Shown one piece after another: positions 10,729-22,786 of a DNA stretch of 64,000 nt. The translations under genes and the position numbers were made by a program. The stretch lies in NCBI RefSeq assembly GCF_003606325.2, contig NZ_CP031843.2:930001-994000 (forward strand). The letters are read 5' to 3'. How positions within the stretch are numbered: the first letter of the stretch is position 1; every line of letters starts with the position of its first letter. The stretch is from Bartonella kosoyi. GTDB taxonomy: Bacteria; Pseudomonadota; Alphaproteobacteria; Rhizobiales; Rhizobiaceae. The notes beneath the pieces are model-generated. The model saw only the letters and a list, made by a program, of their open reading frames with translations, was not told the origin of the DNA and did no database searches.

Positions 10729-12978
10729 ATGTCTGATAAAATGAATTTACCTTTTGATAAAGAACATATTGAGCCAATAGAGCTACGTTCTGCTTTACAG
10801 GAACGCTATTTGGCTTATGCACTTTCTACGATTACGCATCGTGCATTGCCTGATGTGCGTGATGGATTGAAACCTGTTCATCGTCGGATTGTTCATGCAA
10901 TGCGCCTTCTCAAACTGAACCCTGGACAATCTTATGCAAAATGTGCGCGGATTGTTGGTGATGTCATGGGAAAATTTCATCCTCATGGAGATGCCTCTAT
11001 TTATGATGCTTTGGTGCGTTTGGCTCAAAGTTTTTCGGTTCGTTATCCGTTGGTTGATGGACAAGGCAATTTTGGTAATATTGATGGTGATAATGCTGCG
11101 GCTATGCGTTATACTGAAGCACGCATGACTGAAGTGGCTGCGTTGTTGCTTGAGGGAATTAATGAAAATGCTATTGATTTTCGTTTGACCTATAATGAAG
11201 AAGATGAAGAGCCTGTTGTTCTTCCAGGTGCTTTCCCTAATCTTTTAGCTAATGGTTCTTCAGGTATTGCTGTTGGTATGGCAACATCTATTCCTCCCCA
11301 TAATGTTGCTGAGCTTTGTGACGCGGCGTTGCATTTGATTGCACACCCTGATACGTGTGATGAGGATTTAAACCAATTTGTGCTGGGACCTGATTTCCCA
11401 ACCGGTGGTATTTTGGTTGAACCTAAAAAGAGTATTGAGGAATCTTATCGTATAGGACGGGGTTTTTTTCGATTACGTTCACGTTGGCATCAAGAAACTG
11501 GTAGCCGTGGTTCTTATGTGATTGTTGTGACTGAAATTCCCTATCAAGTTCAAAAGTCACGCCTTATTGAAAAAACTGCGGAATTGTTGCTTGCGCGGCG
11601 CTTACCAATGCTTGAGGATATTCACGATGAATCAGCAGAAGATATCCGCATTGTGCTTGTTCCTAAAAATCGGTCGGTTGATCCTGAACTTCTTATGGAA
11701 TCCCTTTTTAAATTGACTGATTTTGAAGTAAGGTTTCCTCTTAATCTTAATGTTTTATCTTTGGGAAAAAGACCCAATGTTCTTTCGCTGCGAGAAAGTT
11801 TGCAACAATGGCTTGAACATCGTCAAGAAGTGCTTATTCGACGTTCTTGCTATCGGCTTGATCAAATTGATAGCAGATTGGAAATTCTTCATGGGTATCT
11901 TATTGCCTATTTGAATCTCGATGAGGTCATTCAGATTATTCGTGAAGAGGATGAACCGAAAAAGCAGCTGATTAATCGTTTTGAATTAACAGAAAATCAA
12001 GCAGAAGCTATCCTTAATATGCGCTTGCGTTCTTTACGGAAGCTTGAAGAATTTGAAATTCGTAAGGAATTTGAAACTCTTAAAGCTGAAAAAGAAAAAC
12101 TACAGAATTTGTTAGCCTCTCCTATAAAACAATGGAAAATAATTTCAGAAGAAATTAAAAAAGTTCGCAACACTTTTGGTCCTGAAACGCTCTTAGGGAA
12201 AAGGCGTACGACATTTGAAGAAGCACCAAGACATGATCTTGATGATATTCAACAAGCAATGATCGAAAAAGAACCGGTGACTGTTGTTATTTCTGAAAAA
12301 GGGTGGGTGCGTGCTTTGAAGGGGCATTTGCACGATTACAAAGCGCTTTCTTTTAAAGAAGGAGACAGTTTGAAGTTGGCATTTCCCGCATTTACGACCG
12401 ACAAGATTGTGCTGATAAGTAATGGTGGAAAGTTTTTCGCACTTGGTGCAAATAGTTTGCCTGGAGGACGAGGACAGGGTGAGCCCATTCGTCTTTTAGT
12501 TGATATGGATGATGAGCATGATGTTCTTACAGCTTTTGTGCATCATGCAGAAGAAAAATTGCTTTTGGTTTCATCTCAGGGCAATGGCTTTATCGTTCCT
12601 GCTGCAGAAGTGATTGCCAACACACGAAAAGGAAAACAAGTGATGAATGTGAAATCTCCTGACAAGGTAAAGCTTTGTGCTTCGGTTCATGGTGATCATG
12701 TTGCCGTGGTTGGTGAAAACCGCAAAATGCTTATTTTTTCTATTGAACAAATACCAGAAATGAATCGTGGTAAAGGGGTTCGTTTACAACGTTACAAAGA
12801 GGGTGGTATTGTTGATGCTAAAACTTTTAATTTATCAGAAGGTTTAAGTTGGCAAGATACAGCTGAACGAATCTTTAACCGTCAAGCTGATGATCTCATT
12901 GAATGGATGGGAATACGTGCGGGGGTTGGGCGTATGGTTCCAAAAGGATTCCCAAAATCAGGCAAATTTACCAATTAA
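10729..12978 (+). CDS. parC: DNA topoisomerase IV subunit A
   Basis: ParC decatenates daughter chromosomes with ParE. The N-terminal domain shows [20 protein letters not shown]. The catalytic tyrosine is in [13 protein letters not shown], followed by the tower and coiled-coil regions, and then a shorter ParC-type C-terminal beta-pinwheel ([20 protein letters not shown]) instead of the GyrA-box blades. I chose the ATG at 10729 ([10 protein letters not shown], 749 residues). An in-frame GTG at 10705 would add 8 hydrophobic residues; neither start has a strong ribosome-binding site. The gene stands alone between two gene-poor stretches. Confidence 0.93.
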   Translation: MSDKMNLPFDKEHIEPIELRSALQERYLAYALSTITHRALPDVRDGLKPVHRRIVHAMRLLKLNPGQSYAKCARIVGDVMGKFHPHGDASIYDALVRLAQSFSVRYPLVDGQGNFGNIDGDNAAAMRYTEARMTEVAALLLEGINENAIDFRLTYNEEDEEPVVLPGAFPNLLANGSSGIAVGMATSIPPHNVAELCDAALHLIAHPDTCDEDLNQFVLGPDFPTGGILVEPKKSIEESYRIGRGFFRLRSRWHQETGSRGSYVIVVTEIPYQVQKSRLIEKTAELLLARRLPMLEDIHDESAEDIRIVLVPKNRSVDPELLMESLFKLTDFEVRFPLNLNVLSLGKRPNVLSLRESLQQWLEHRQEVLIRRSCYRLDQIDSRLEILHGYLIAYLNLDEVIQIIREEDEPKKQLINRFELTENQAEAILNMRLRSLRKLEEFEIRKEFETLKAEKEKLQNLLASPIKQWKIISEEIKKVRNTFGPETLLGKRRTTFEEAPRHDLDDIQQAMIEKEPVTVVISEKGWVRALKGHLHDYKALSFKEGDSLKLAFPAFTTDKIVLISNGGKFFALGANSLPGGRGQGEPIRLLVDMDDEHDVLTAFVHHAEEKLLLVSSQGNGFIVPAAEVIANTRKGKQVMNVKSPDKVKLCASVHGDHVAVVGENRKMLIFSIEQIPEMNRGKGVRLQRYKEGGIVDAKTFNLSEGLSWQDTAERIFNRQADDLIEWMGIRAGVGRMVPKGFPKSGKFTN

Positions 12979-13527
12979 ATAACAGAACGTTTTTATTCTA
13001 AGCCTATAAAAGCGTAAAGAAAATTTCTTATGGGTTTTTATTATGTGATAACATAATGATTTATAAGGATAGTTCAATATCATTTCATCTTAAATGAGAG
13101 GGGCTATAATATTCATGGATTTTTTTATTTCAATCTTGTTTATATTGAAACAATCAAAATAATCTGTTTGCTACATCAAAAGTGGGGGGGTAGATAGAAA
13201 TTTATGAAGAGAAGAATTAAAAATATCTTTGCTGAGCTGTCTCAAGTGCCAAGAGTTTTTGTAACATTGGGAACGGAGTTTAAATACAATGGGCTTTCAT
13301 ACTTCATAAGTGTGAGGATGATAGAAGTGTTTTTATACATTTTATTGTTTTACCATTATATTATCCACGGCTACTATCGTGAAATGATTTTATGTTTTGA
13401 GAAGTGTACTTTTAAAAACTATACATGAATATGTAACACAAGAGAGTATCGTAGGGGTATTCTGTTTTTGTGATAGGCATACCTTTCTTGTTCAAGAGAG
13501 GTGTATTAGCCTTGCTTTTAGCAATAT
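12979..13527. other. Intergenic region between convergent parC and MFS gene
   Basis: AT-rich. A 74-codon open frame at 13204-13428 (MKRRIKNIFAELSQVPRVF...) is preceded by a G7 run about 12 bp upstream, which could act as a ribosome-binding site. It has no recognisable domain and I leave it uncalled. Nothing else is visible. Confidence 0.45.
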
Positions 13528-14784
13528 CTATTCGTTAGGATTATGATGATATTGCCTAAAGAGATGACCACGTTCAGCCCATAAAACAAGAACAATAGCA
13601 ATGAGACTTAGAAAGAAAAATCCTGCTGAGTTTGGGATGGTTGTTTCATTAAATTGTTGCGCTACAAAAAAGCTCAATCCTGCACCGATAGATGTTTGGA
13701 GAAATCCGGAGACAGAAGAGGCTGTACCAGCAATTTCGCCCACAGATTCTAGAGCGAGTGTATTGAAATTGGCCATAATACCACCGCAGGTAAACATTAA
13801 TATACAATATAACGCCATATAAAAGGGAAAAGAGATAACGCCACCTGCTAAGACGGATTCAATAAACCAAATGCATGAAGTGGCGCAAAAGAGCAAAAGC
13901 ATAGCATGGGCAATCCGTCGCATTCCAAGACGTCCGACAAGTTGAGAATTCATAAACGATGAAAAAGCTTGAAATGCGGCACCGATGGCAAATGCTATCG
14001 GAAACCAAAAGCCTAAGTTATAAATTCCTTCATAGGTTTGTTGTGATGTATTAACAGCAATAAAAATACAGCCTAAAATGATGGACGTTGCGAGTGTATA
14101 GCAAAGTGTTGTACGATTTGTAACGACAATCCATAAATTGTGTTTAATGGAAGAAAAAGAAAGAGGGCGTTGTTCATGAAGTGTTTCAGGAAAGCGGAAT
14201 AGAATCCAAATCATTAGCCCAAAACCAATCATTGCCATGAAAATAAAAATAAATTGCCAATGTCCGAGAAGCAAAATGATCTGTCCTGTTGCGGGACCAA
14301 TCATAGGTGCAACAAGAAAAACCATCATAACAATAGACATAACCTCTGCCATTTTTCGACCATTGTAGAGATCACGTACGACGGAAACTGTAAGGACCCG
14401 CATAGATGCGCCTCCAATGCCTTGCAAAACACGCAAAATAAGCAGGAGAGAAAAATCCTTTACAAAGGCACAGCCAATCGCCGTAAATGAATAAAAAGCA
14501 AGCCCAATAAGTATAAGTTTGCGTCGCCCATATCGATCACTTATTGGACCGAAAAATATTTGAGCAATACCATAGCTAATAAGATAACTCGAAATGATAT
14601 AATGTTGATCATTCTCGTTGAGAACATTTAAGCCTTCCAAAATATTAGGCATAGCTGGCAACATAATGTCCACAGCTATAGCATTAATGGCCATGAGTGA
14701 AGCAATAAGAATAACAAATTCTTTATAGCCAATTTTTTTCTTAATCGCATCACTATGCATCTGTTCATCAACTGAATATGACAT
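13528..14784 (-). CDS. MFS drug-resistance transporter (Bcr/CflA family)
   Basis: The 418-residue inner-membrane protein has about 12 predicted transmembrane segments in two six-helix halves separated by a charged loop (FPETLHEQRPLSF). The MFS motif A is clear: GPISDRYGRRKLILIG after TM2. Motif C-like residues (GPATGQIILLLGHWQ) in TM5 mark a drug:H+ antiporter of the 12-TM Bcr/CflA group. Substrate is unknown. The first 20 residues are a hydrophilic cytoplasmic tail. It lies 71 bp upstream of grxD on the same strand but is probably a separate unit. Confidence 0.88.
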   Translation of the reverse strand: MSYSVDEQMHSDAIKKKIGYKEFVILIASLMAINAIAVDIMLPAMPNILEGLNVLNENDQHYIISSYLISYGIAQIFFGPISDRYGRRKLILIGLAFYSFTAIGCAFVKDFSLLLILRVLQGIGGASMRVLTVSVVRDLYNGRKMAEVMSIVMMVFLVAPMIGPATGQIILLLGHWQFIFIFMAMIGFGLMIWILFRFPETLHEQRPLSFSSIKHNLWIVVTNRTTLCYTLATSIILGCIFIAVNTSQQTYEGIYNLGFWFPIAFAIGAAFQAFSSFMNSQLVGRLGMRRIAHAMLLLFCATSCIWFIESVLAGGVISFPFYMALYCILMFTCGGIMANFNTLALESVGEIAGTASSVSGFLQTSIGAGLSFFVAQQFNETTIPNSAGFFFLSLIAIVLVLWAERGHLFRQYHHNPNE

Positions 14785-14855
14785 ACGGTATCCTTGAAAT
14801 AAAAATTTCGTCTGAAAACAGCTCTTTTTAAGAGTCTGAATAAAATGAAAGATAC

Positions 14856-15188
14856 CTATGATGGGTTATAAGGAATATTCTTTTCTTTCAAAAGTTCCTG
14901 TAACTCACTGTTTTGAAACATTTCTTTAACAATATCACAGCCTCCAATAAATTCACCTTTGACATAAAGCTGTGGAATTGTTGGCCAATTTGAGTATTCT
15001 TTGATCCCTTGACGCAGTTCGTCAGAAGTTAAGATATTAATTCCTTTATAATTTAATCCCAAATAGTCAAGGATTTGAACGACTTGTCCTGAAAAACCAC
15101 ATTGTGGAGCTTCAGGAGTTCCTTTCATGAATAAAATAACGTCGTTTGTTTTAATCTCGTTATCAATAAAATCATGAACAGTGGTCAT
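14856..15188 (-). CDS. grxD: Monothiol glutaredoxin (Grx4 family)
   Basis: The 110-residue protein has the monothiol active site CGFS (QCGFSGQVVQILDYLG, about residues 29-44), the TVP-like PTIPQLYVKGEFIGGCDIV stretch that binds glutathione, and no N-terminal extension. Monothiol Grx proteins carry [2Fe-2S] clusters between scaffold and target proteins and form heterodimers with BolA proteins. The bolA-like gene lies 97 bp upstream on the same strand, which supports that partnership. The start MTTVHDFID has a plausible AGGGAT ribosome-binding site. Confidence 0.94.
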   Translation of the reverse strand: MTTVHDFIDNEIKTNDVILFMKGTPEAPQCGFSGQVVQILDYLGLNYKGINILTSDELRQGIKEYSNWPTIPQLYVKGEFIGGCDIVKEMFQNSELQELLKEKNIPYNPS

Positions 15189-15285
15189 TTTTATCCCTCG
15201 ATATTTCAGATTTTTATAAATGTGTAATTATGTTCGTACTCGTTTTAATCGTATTGAACGAATGAATGCAAGAAGAAAATTTAGA

Positions 15286-15522
15286 CTATTTTGGGATATT
15301 TGTTTGCAACATTAAGGCATGAAGGTCATTTCCCATATTGCCTTTAAGGGCATCATAGACCATTTTATGTTGCTGAACGCGGGTTTTACCACGAAAACTT
15401 TCAGAAATAACTTCTGCAGCATAATGTTCCCCATCTCCAGCAAGATCACGAATTATGACTGTAGCATCGGGAATACCTTCACGAATAAGCATTTCAATTG
15501 CATGGGCACTCATTGCCATCAT
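15286..15522 (-). CDS. BolA family protein
   Basis: A 78-residue BolA-fold protein with the family core AAEVISESFRGKTRVQQHKMVYDAL, including the conserved C-terminal histidine region. BolA proteins pair with monothiol glutaredoxins to bind [2Fe-2S] clusters, and grxD follows directly. In alphaproteobacteria this gene often sits between purL and grxD, as here (purL stop to bolA start is 58 bp). Start MMAMSAHAIEML; the second or third Met could be the true start. Confidence 0.9.
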   Translation of the reverse strand: MMAMSAHAIEMLIREGIPDATVIIRDLAGDGEHYAAEVISESFRGKTRVQQHKMVYDALKGNMGNDLHALMLQTNIPK

Positions 15523-15580
15523 TATTCTCCTATATTATTCATCTTTTTGTAAGAGCCGTTTCACAAGAAAGAATAAATTT

Positions 15581-17797
15581 TTACTCTTCACCCATAAATT
15601 GTGGAAACCAGTTTTCATAGGCTTGTGTAAGACTTTCGACTGAAAGTGTGAATACCCCATCTATGTTAAGAGAATCTCCCTCAACTTGACCTAGCTCTGT
15701 TAAAGAAACGGCATGGGTTTGTGCATATTCTTTAAGATTATTGAGAGCTTCAGGTTTGACGGCTAGAAGATAACGACCTTGGTCTTCTCCAAAAAGTTCT
15801 GCATGGTGGGGAGATTTATTGCTTAATTTCGCTTTGATTCCTTTAGCTGCTTTAATGACCATTTCTGCAAGTGCAATCGCTAATCCCCCATCAGAAATGT
15901 CATGAGCGGCATGAACAAAACCGTTATGAATAATATCTCGAACGAACTGACCATGTCTTTTTTCAAGTTCTAAATCTACGGGAGGAGGGGCACCTGCATC
16001 AATATTTAAAATGTCACGTGCATAAATTGATTGTCCTAAATGAGAACCGCAATCTCCCACTAAAATGATGCTATCTCCATTTTGCATACCACTTATTGTT
16101 ACCATTTTAGACCAATCACTCAGAAGGCCTACACCAGCAATTGTGGGGGTAGGAAGAATAGCTTCCCCATTTGTTTCGTTGTAAAGAGAAACATTGCCTG
16201 AAACGATGGGGAAGTCGAGGATTCTGCAAGCTTCTCCGATGCCTTTAATAGCCAAAACCAGTTGTCCCATGATTTCAGGTTTTTCAGGGTTTCCAAAATT
16301 GAGATTATCTGTCGCAGCTAGTGGTATTGCACCTGTCGTACTAATATTTCGCCAACATTCTGCGACAGCTTGTTTTCCTCCCTCATAAGGGTCTGCTTCA
16401 CAATAGCGCGGCGTTACATCAGAAGAAAAAGCAAGAGCTCGTTTACTCTTATTGCTTATGCGGATAACACCTGCATCACCTCCTGGACAAATGAGGCTAT
16501 TTCCTTGAATAAGTGTATCATATTGTTCATAAACCCAGCGCCGTGAACTTTGATCAGCAGAATTCAATAAGGTCAGAAGTGCATCACCAAGATTCTCAAC
16601 TTTTTTGACGTCTTCTGCTTTCAGAAGTGCTTTTTTTACAGGCTCGCTCCAAGGACGGTCATAAACAGGTGCTTCATCACCAAGTTCTTTGATGGGGAGA
16701 TTAACAACTTCTTCTCCTTGATGAAATACACGGAAACGTAAATCATCGGTTGTTTTTCCAATAATGGAAAAATGAAGCCCCCACTTATGAAAAATGGCTG
16801 CGGCTTGCTTTTCTAGTTCTGGTTTAAGGACCATGAGCATACGCTCTTGGCTTTCAGAAAGCATCATTTCATAGGCTGTCATGTTTTCTTCACGAACGGG
16901 AACTGTATCGAGATTAAGTTGTATTCCTAGATTTCCTTTTGCACCCATTTCAACGGCAGAAGAGGTGAGACCTGCAGCCCCCATATCTTGAATAGCAACC
17001 ACGGCTCCAAGTTCCATGAGCTCTAAACATGCTTCAAGGAGACATTTTTCTGTAAAAGGATCACCAACTTGAACAGTTGGGCGTTTTTCACTGATTGAAT
17101 CATCAAATTCAGCAGAAGCCATTGTTGCGCCACCGACACCATCTCGCCCTGTTTTTGCACCAAGATAAACAACAGGGAGCCCTACGCCTTGTGCTTTGGA
17201 ATAAAAAATGGCATCTGTCTTTGCAATGCCGGCAACAAAAGCATTAACGAGGATATTACCATTATAACGCTCATCAAAATTGACTTCTCCACCAACCGTT
17301 GGAACACCAAAAGAATTGCTGTACCCCCCTATTCCAGAGACAACACCAGAGACAAGATGGCGTGTTCGGGGGTGATCAGGAGCACCAAAACGCAATGCAT
17401 TCATCGCTGCAACAGGACGGGCACCCATTGTAAAGACATCACGTAAAATACCACCAACACCTGTTGCGGCCCCTTGATACGGTTCAATATAAGAAGGATG
17501 GTTATGACTTTCCATTTTGAAAACAACACATTGTCCTTCACCAATATCAACAACACCAGCATTTTCACCAGGACCTTGAATGACACACTTTCCTTCTGTC
17601 GGAAGAGTTTTGAGCCATTTTTTAGAGGATTTATAGGAACAGTGTTCGTTCCACATTGCAGAAAAAATTCCCAATTCAGTAAATGTTGGTTCTCTCCCGA
17701 TTAACGTTAGGATACGTTGATATTCATCCTCTTTTAGGCCGTGTTGTGCAATGAGCTCTGGTGTAATCGTGATGTTATTGCAAGGATTCATGAGCAT
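15581..17797 (-). CDS. purL: Phosphoribosylformylglycinamidine synthase subunit PurL
   Basis: A 738-residue small-type PurL, which needs PurQ and PurS to convert FGAR to FGAM using ATP and glutamine (purine synthesis step 4). Conserved stretches include [11 protein letters not shown], the [12 protein letters not shown] loop, [20 protein letters not shown] and [14 protein letters not shown] near the C-terminus. It lacks the glutaminase domain found in long PurL, which fits the separate purQ and purS just upstream. The ATG at 17797 has ACGGA seven bases before it. 287 bp without a gene separate it from purQ. Confidence 0.96.
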   Translation of the reverse strand: MLMNPCNNITITPELIAQHGLKEDEYQRILTLIGREPTFTELGIFSAMWNEHCSYKSSKKWLKTLPTEGKCVIQGPGENAGVVDIGEGQCVVFKMESHNHPSYIEPYQGAATGVGGILRDVFTMGARPVAAMNALRFGAPDHPRTRHLVSGVVSGIGGYSNSFGVPTVGGEVNFDERYNGNILVNAFVAGIAKTDAIFYSKAQGVGLPVVYLGAKTGRDGVGGATMASAEFDDSISEKRPTVQVGDPFTEKCLLEACLELMELGAVVAIQDMGAAGLTSSAVEMGAKGNLGIQLNLDTVPVREENMTAYEMMLSESQERMLMVLKPELEKQAAAIFHKWGLHFSIIGKTTDDLRFRVFHQGEEVVNLPIKELGDEAPVYDRPWSEPVKKALLKAEDVKKVENLGDALLTLLNSADQSSRRWVYEQYDTLIQGNSLICPGGDAGVIRISNKSKRALAFSSDVTPRYCEADPYEGGKQAVAECWRNISTTGAIPLAATDNLNFGNPEKPEIMGQLVLAIKGIGEACRILDFPIVSGNVSLYNETNGEAILPTPTIAGVGLLSDWSKMVTISGMQNGDSIILVGDCGSHLGQSIYARDILNIDAGAPPPVDLELEKRHGQFVRDIIHNGFVHAAHDISDGGLAIALAEMVIKAAKGIKAKLSNKSPHHAELFGEDQGRYLLAVKPEALNNLKEYAQTHAVSLTELGQVEGDSLNIDGVFTLSVESLTQAYENWFPQFMGEE

Positions 17798-18084
17798 TTA
17801 TCCGTCAAATTAATCGAAATTCAGCATTTTATTTTTTTTAATCTAGCAGTTTAGATTATGGAAAATTACGTGTTTAATCATTAAAATATTCATAGACCCT
17901 AAGCTGAAATTTTGTTCGTTTGGTTGGTTGGGTTTCAAGACCAAAAAACAATCTTAAATAATTATATGTTTAGAAAATAATATCCATTGTTATTTGTATA
18001 GAACTTCTGTTTATAAATTTACAACCTAAGAAATGATATAGACCTTTATTTTTATGCTTTTAGAGGATAACACCTTTTGTGGCA

Positions 18085-18756
18085 TCATCCATTGGTTAAT
18101 TCTAAAGTGCTTTGAAAAAGTAAACGACCGTCAATTCCTCCATGAGCGGGTTCAATAAAGTTTTCAGGATGGGGCATCATACCAAGAATATTACCAGCTT
18201 TATTAACAATACCAGCAATATTTTTTATTGAGCCGTTAGGGTTTGTATTTTCTGCGTAGCGAAAAACAATCTGTTCATTATCTTCCATTTGTTTTAACGT
18301 TTCATCGTCAACAAAGTAATTTCCATCGTGATGGGCAACAGGACAACGAATAATTTGTCCTTTAGAATAATATCGAGAAAATTTTGTCCTGGCATTAACG
18401 ACTTCAAGTTTGACTTCACGACAAACAAATTTTAAAGAAGCGTTACGCATTAAAGTTCCAGGGAGCAATCCAGCTTCCAACAAAATTTGAAATCCATTAC
18501 AAATACCTATGATTGTAATGCCTTCTTGTGCTTTTTCACGAATAGCTTTTAAGACGGGGGTTCGTGCTCCAATAGCCCCACATCGCAAATAGTCGCCATA
18601 AGAAAAACCACCAGGAATAATAATAACATCTACATCGGGAATTGTTGTTTCTGTTTGCCAAATTTTGAGTGGCTCAACTCCTGTTATATGATGCAATGCT
18701 GCAACCATATCTCGGTCGCGATTTAATCCAGGAAGTTGAATGATGGCAGTTTTCAT
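18085..18756 (-). CDS. purQ: Phosphoribosylformylglycinamidine synthase subunit PurQ
   Basis: The 223-residue class I glutaminase supplies ammonia to PurL. The nucleophile cysteine is in [17 protein letters not shown], and the His/Glu pair is in [11 protein letters not shown] near the C-terminus. [14 protein letters not shown] is the oxyanion/structural motif. Length is standard. It starts 11 bp after purS, so the two are cotranscribed. Confidence 0.96.
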   Translation of the reverse strand: MKTAIIQLPGLNRDRDMVAALHHITGVEPLKIWQTETTIPDVDVIIIPGGFSYGDYLRCGAIGARTPVLKAIREKAQEGITIIGICNGFQILLEAGLLPGTLMRNASLKFVCREVKLEVVNARTKFSRYYSKGQIIRCPVAHHDGNYFVDDETLKQMEDNEQIVFRYAENTNPNGSIKNIAGIVNKAGNILGMMPHPENFIEPAHGGIDGRLLFQSTLELTNG

Positions 18757-18767
18757 GAGTGTTCCAC

Positions 18768-19007
18768 TTAAAGAAGTTCAATAGTATAATTTTCAATGAC
18801 AGTATTTGCGAGTAATTCTTCACACATCTGTTCAAGTTTTTTCTTTGCTGTTTCAGACGGTTGATCATCAAGAACGATATCAAAAACTTTTCCTTGACGA
18901 ATGGAGTGAATACCTTCGAAAGCTAAACTTTTTAAAGCACCGACAATTGCCTCTCCTTGTGGATCAAGGACGCTTTCTCTTAAAGTAACTATAATGCGTG
19001 CTTTCAT
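18768..19007 (-). CDS. purS: Phosphoribosylformylglycinamidine synthase subunit PurS
   Basis: This 79-residue protein is the third FGAM synthetase subunit; it bridges PurQ and PurL. Family marks are [19 protein letters not shown] at the N-terminus, IRQGKVFDI, and [18 protein letters not shown] at the end. AGGAAG lies upstream of the ATG. An 86-bp gap with a small hairpin (19032-19050) separates it from purC. Confidence 0.95.
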   Translation of the reverse strand: MKARIIVTLRESVLDPQGEAIVGALKSLAFEGIHSIRQGKVFDIVLDDQPSETAKKKLEQMCEELLANTVIENYTIELL

Positions 19008-19031
19008 TTTTTGCTTCCTGTTGTCAAAAGA

Positions 19032-19050
19032 ACCTCTCCTTTGAAGAGGT
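19032..19050 (-). terminator. Hairpin in the purC-purS gap (attenuator or weak terminator)
   Basis: The arms ACCTCT (19032-19037) and AGAGGT (19045-19050) pair perfectly around a 7-base loop. On the minus strand the hairpin is followed by a T-rich stretch (TCTTTTG), so it could reduce read-through from purC into purS. Confidence 0.4.
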
Positions 19051-19093
19051 GTATTTATAGAAGATGGTAATTATTTTACCTTGACGCGTTTTC

Positions 19094-19858
19094 TTATTTT
19101 ACCAATACGGGACCACTTGGCCGAGTTGGTTCATTTTCATTCATAATACCAAGGCGTTTGGCAACCTCTTGATAGGCATTAATAAGCCCCCCCATATCAC
19201 GACGAAAACGATCTTTATCCATTTTTTCTCGTGTTTGCATATCCCATAGTCTTGCAGAATCAGGTGAAATTTCATCAGCAAGAACAATGCGCATTGTTTC
19301 ATCTTCCCACAGGCGACCAAACTCCATTTTAAAATCAATTAACTGGATGTTGACACCGGAAAAAAGCCCAGAAAGAAAATCATTAATACGAATTGAAAGT
19401 TGCATGATATCTTCTAGCTCTTGTGGGACAGCCCACCCAAAGGCAGTGATATGTTCTTCTGTTACCATCGGATCATCGAGAGAATCATTTTTATAGTAGA
19501 ACTCAATGATAGATTGCGGGAGTAGGGTTCCTTCTTCTAGTCCTAAACGTTTTGCAAGAGAGCCAGCCGCGACATTGCGAACAACAACTTCCAATGGGAT
19601 GATTTCCACCGCTTTAATAAGCTGTTCGCGCATATTTATGCGTTTGATAAAATGTGTTGGGATGCCCAAACGTCCAAGATGGCTAAAGATATGTTCCGAA
19701 ATTCGGTTGTTTAAAACCCCTTTTCCGTCGATAATTTCATGTTTCTTGGCATTAAAGGCTGTAGCATCATCTTTAAAAAATTGAATATAAGTTCCTGGTT
19801 CAGGTCCTTCATATAAAATTTTAGCCTTGCCTTCATAAATACGGTGGCGACGATTCAT
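19094..19858 (-). CDS. purC: Phosphoribosylaminoimidazole-succinocarboxamide synthase
   Basis: The 254-residue SAICAR synthetase joins CAIR and aspartate with ATP. Signature regions are [17 protein letters not shown] at the N-terminus, [19 protein letters not shown] (SAICAR synthetase signature 1) and [13 protein letters not shown] (signature 2). Length is typical of the bacterial single-domain enzyme. It is the first gene of the purC-purS-purQ run on the minus strand. Confidence 0.96.
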   Translation of the reverse strand: MNRRHRIYEGKAKILYEGPEPGTYIQFFKDDATAFNAKKHEIIDGKGVLNNRISEHIFSHLGRLGIPTHFIKRINMREQLIKAVEIIPLEVVVRNVAAGSLAKRLGLEEGTLLPQSIIEFYYKNDSLDDPMVTEEHITAFGWAVPQELEDIMQLSIRINDFLSGLFSGVNIQLIDFKMEFGRLWEDETMRIVLADEISPDSARLWDMQTREKMDKDRFRRDMGGLINAYQEVAKRLGIMNENEPTRPSGPVLVK

Positions 19859-20031
19859 TACGATTCTCTATTTATTTTGAGAAGTTTTTAATAATACTGG
19901 TAGACGATACTATCCTAATTGATAGAAATTCTCAATGATATTGCTACGATACTTTTATAATTTTTGTCATGATACATCTATCCAAAGGTGGAGAGACAGA
20001 GGCAATGAGAAAAAGGATTACCTCTTTTGAG

Positions 20032-20580
20032 TCAAATTTTTGCAAGAAAGTGAGAGAGGACCATAAGCCCTTCAGGCCAAGGTCCGTGCCCAGATTCTGC
20101 ATTAATATGCCCAGAATACCCAGCATCAAAAAAGAGTGAGCCCCAGTCATTGGCAATTTTTTCTGCGACTGAAAATTGACAAAATTCATCATTACGGCTG
20201 GCTATGACAATAGAAGGAAAAGGCAACTTTTGACGATGATAGGGACCAAATGTCATTAAATGTTTAGGACGTATTTTCTCATTGGCAACATCTGGAGGCG
20301 CAACAAAGAAAGCGCCACAAATTTTTTCTGCATTTTGTACAGTTGCATGAAGTGCGGTAGGAACGCCTAGTGAATGAGCAATAATCATAACAGGCCTTTG
20401 AGCTTGTGTGATGGCGGTTTTAACTTCATTAACCCACTCATCACAAACAGGTTTTGACCAATGGGCTTGTTCTATACGGCGGGCTGTCGACAGTTTTTTT
20501 TCCCAACGTGTTTGCCAATGATCAGGGCCAGATCCTTTGTAGCCAGGAACAATAAGGATATCGAGTTGATTTGCTTTCAT
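20032..20580 (-). CDS. RBBP9/YdeN-type serine hydrolase
   Basis: This 182-residue alpha/beta hydrolase belongs to the RBBP9/YdeN (DUF452-like small hydrolase) group. The nucleophile is in IAHSLGVPTAL (about residue 70), the acid in ASRNDEFCQF, and the histidine in AESGHGPWPEG near the C-terminus. The start shows the typical ILIVPGYKGSGPDHWQTRWE. The substrate is unknown. The gene lies 68 bp downstream of purB on the same strand and may be cotranscribed with it. Confidence 0.85.
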   Translation of the reverse strand: MKANQLDILIVPGYKGSGPDHWQTRWEKKLSTARRIEQAHWSKPVCDEWVNEVKTAITQAQRPVMIIAHSLGVPTALHATVQNAEKICGAFFVAPPDVANEKIRPKHLMTFGPYHRQKLPFPSIVIASRNDEFCQFSVAEKIANDWGSLFFDAGYSGHINAESGHGPWPEGLMVLSHFLAKI

Positions 20581-20648
20581 GAATTGTTTTCTTTGTTACA
20601 AGAGTTTTTTGATCATAGAGGGAATAGATTTAGGTTTTCTATGTTGTT

Positions 20649-21959
20649 CTATTGTTGTTCAAAAACACGTTTAAAAATCGTATTGATATGTTTGGTGTGA
20701 TAAGAAAGATCAAATTTTTCTCGAAGCTCTGGTTCACTTAAAGCTTTGCTAACATCTTTGTCGTTGAGCAGTTCTTCTAAAAAATCTTTTCCTTGTTCCC
20801 AAACCTTCATCGCATTTCGTTGTACAATCCGATACGCATCTTCGCGACTGATTCCTGCTTGTGTGAGTGCTAAAAGTACCCGTTGTGAGTGAACAAGACC
20901 TCGGAATTTATTGAGATTTTTTTGCATATTTTCTGGATAGACAATGAGATTTTCAATGACAGATGTGAGGCGAGAAAGAGCAAAATCAAGTGTAATCGTT
21001 GCATCAGGGCCAATATAACGCTCGACAGATGAGTGAGAAATATCACGTTCATGCCAAAGTGCTACGTTTTCCATGGCAGGGAGTGCAAATGCACGGACCA
21101 TACGGGCTAATCCCGTTAAATTTTCTGTTAAAACTGGATTACGTTTATGAGGCATTGCTGATGAACCTTTTTGCCCTGGTGAGAAATGTTCTTCTGCTTC
21201 GAGAACTTCCGTTCGCTGTAAATGGCGTATTTCTATCGCGAGCCTTTCAATAGAAGATGCAATAACACCAAGTGTTGCAAAAAACATCGCATGACGATCC
21301 CGTGGTATAACTTGGGTGGAAACGGGTTCAGCACGCATCCTCAAGGCTTTTGCGACGTGTTCTTCAACGCGTGGATCGATATTGGCAAAAGTTCCTACAG
21401 CGCCCGAAATTGCGCAAGTAGAAATTTCTTCGCGTGCAGCTAGAAGACGTTTGCGACAACGGGAAAACTCAGCGTATGCGAGAGCGAATTTGACTCCAAA
21501 TGTCGTTGGTTCAGCATGAATGCCATGACTCCGCCCAATAGTGATGGTTTCTTTATGTTCAAAAGCACGTTTTTTTAAGGCTTCAAGGAGTTGGTCTATA
21601 TCCTTGAGCAAAATATCACTCGCACGCATCAATTGAATGCTCAGCGTTGTATCAAGAACATCAGATGATGTCATACCTTGGTGGATAAAACGTGCTTCTG
21701 GTCCAATGAATTCAGCGAGGTGGGTTAGAAAAGCAATAACATCATGTTTGGTAACAGCTTCAATTTCATCAATACGATTGACATCAAATTTAGCGGCTGC
21801 CCCTTTTTCCCAAATGACTTTGGCGGCTTCTTTCGGAATAACTCCCAGTTGAGCAAGAGCATCACAGGCATGGGCTTCAATTTCAAACCAAATACGATAT
21901 TTCGTTTCGGGAGACCAAATTGCGACCATTTCAGGGCGGGAATAACGTGCGATCATCAT
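20649..21959 (-). CDS. purB: Adenylosuccinate lyase
   Basis: The 436-residue fumarase-superfamily lyase acts twice in purine synthesis (SAICAR to AICAR, adenylosuccinate to AMP). The family signature [13 protein letters not shown] is present about residue 262, as are [11 protein letters not shown] and [14 protein letters not shown], which hold catalytic residues. Length is that of the short bacterial PurB. Its ATG overlaps the rpe stop codon by 4 bp, so translation is probably coupled. The second Met (21956) is an alternative start. Confidence 0.96.
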   Translation of the reverse strand: MMIARYSRPEMVAIWSPETKYRIWFEIEAHACDALAQLGVIPKEAAKVIWEKGAAAKFDVNRIDEIEAVTKHDVIAFLTHLAEFIGPEARFIHQGMTSSDVLDTTLSIQLMRASDILLKDIDQLLEALKKRAFEHKETITIGRSHGIHAEPTTFGVKFALAYAEFSRCRKRLLAAREEISTCAISGAVGTFANIDPRVEEHVAKALRMRAEPVSTQVIPRDRHAMFFATLGVIASSIERLAIEIRHLQRTEVLEAEEHFSPGQKGSSAMPHKRNPVLTENLTGLARMVRAFALPAMENVALWHERDISHSSVERYIGPDATITLDFALSRLTSVIENLIVYPENMQKNLNKFRGLVHSQRVLLALTQAGISREDAYRIVQRNAMKVWEQGKDFLEELLNDKDVSKALSEPELREKFDLSYHTKHINTIFKRVFEQQ

Positions 21960-22642
21960 TTTTTTCCTTGTTGTGAGAGGAGTGCTGCTTGGCGCAATGC
22001 ACTTATGCGTGTTTTGTAAAGCTCTTTGTTTCCGTTTTTATAAATTGCAGAGCCTGCGACAAATACATTTGCACCAGCTTTTGCAGTTATTCCAATTGTA
22101 TCAACGGTGATACCACCATCAACTTCAAGATCAATAGGGCGGTTTGCAATCATGCTTTTAACGCACTTAATTTTATCTTTTATTTCTGGGATAAAATTTT
22201 GTCCACCAAAACCGGGATTGACGGTCATGATGAGGATGAGATCTAATTGATCAAGCAAATATTCAAGGACATGTTCAGGGGTGCTTGGATTGAGTGCAAT
22301 TCCTGCTTTTTTACCCATTGCTTTGATTGTCTGGAGTGAACGATGAAGATGGGGACTTGCTTCAGCATGAATGGTTATAATATCTGCACCCGCTTTTGCA
22401 AAAGCTTCCAAATAAGGATCAACAGGTTTGATCATCAGGTGCACATCAAATATTGCTTTGGTGAATGGACGCAGAGCCTTGATAATTTCAGGGCCAAAGG
22501 TGATGTTAGGAACAAAGTGCCCATCCATAATATCAAGATGGAGCCAATCTGCACCAGCATCAACAACATCTAATATTTCTTGACCAAGTTTAGAAAAATC
22601 AGACGCCAAGAGCGAAGGTGAAATGAGATGAGAATGGGGCAT
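21956..22642 (-). CDS. rpe: Ribulose-phosphate 3-epimerase
   Basis: A 228-residue TIM-barrel epimerase that interconverts ribulose-5-P and xylulose-5-P. Motifs seen: [15 protein letters not shown] at the start, [19 protein letters not shown] (metal and catalytic Asp), [12 protein letters not shown] and DLEVDGGI. It is the first gene of an rpe-purB (and perhaps hydrolase) operon. Confidence 0.96.
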   Translation of the reverse strand: MPHSHLISPSLLASDFSKLGQEILDVVDAGADWLHLDIMDGHFVPNITFGPEIIKALRPFTKAIFDVHLMIKPVDPYLEAFAKAGADIITIHAEASPHLHRSLQTIKAMGKKAGIALNPSTPEHVLEYLLDQLDLILIMTVNPGFGGQNFIPEIKDKIKCVKSMIANRPIDLEVDGGITVDTIGITAKAGANVFVAGSAIYKNGNKELYKTRISALRQAALLSQQGKK

Positions 22643-22786
22643 AAAAAACTCCTTGATTGGCTGTTTTTATCATGTCGCTGTGTATACACAAATATCTTTT
22701 GTGTTATGACGAAAAAGAAAAATACGTATTATAGATTTTTTTATACAAAGACCGCTTGAAATTTTAAAGTTTGATAAGTGAAAGAT

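Noticed and set aside
13204..13428. A 74-codon open frame between parC and the MFS gene, preceded by a G7 run
   Set aside because: The G7 run is the only support. The peptide has no domain, and its composition fits random AT-rich DNA.
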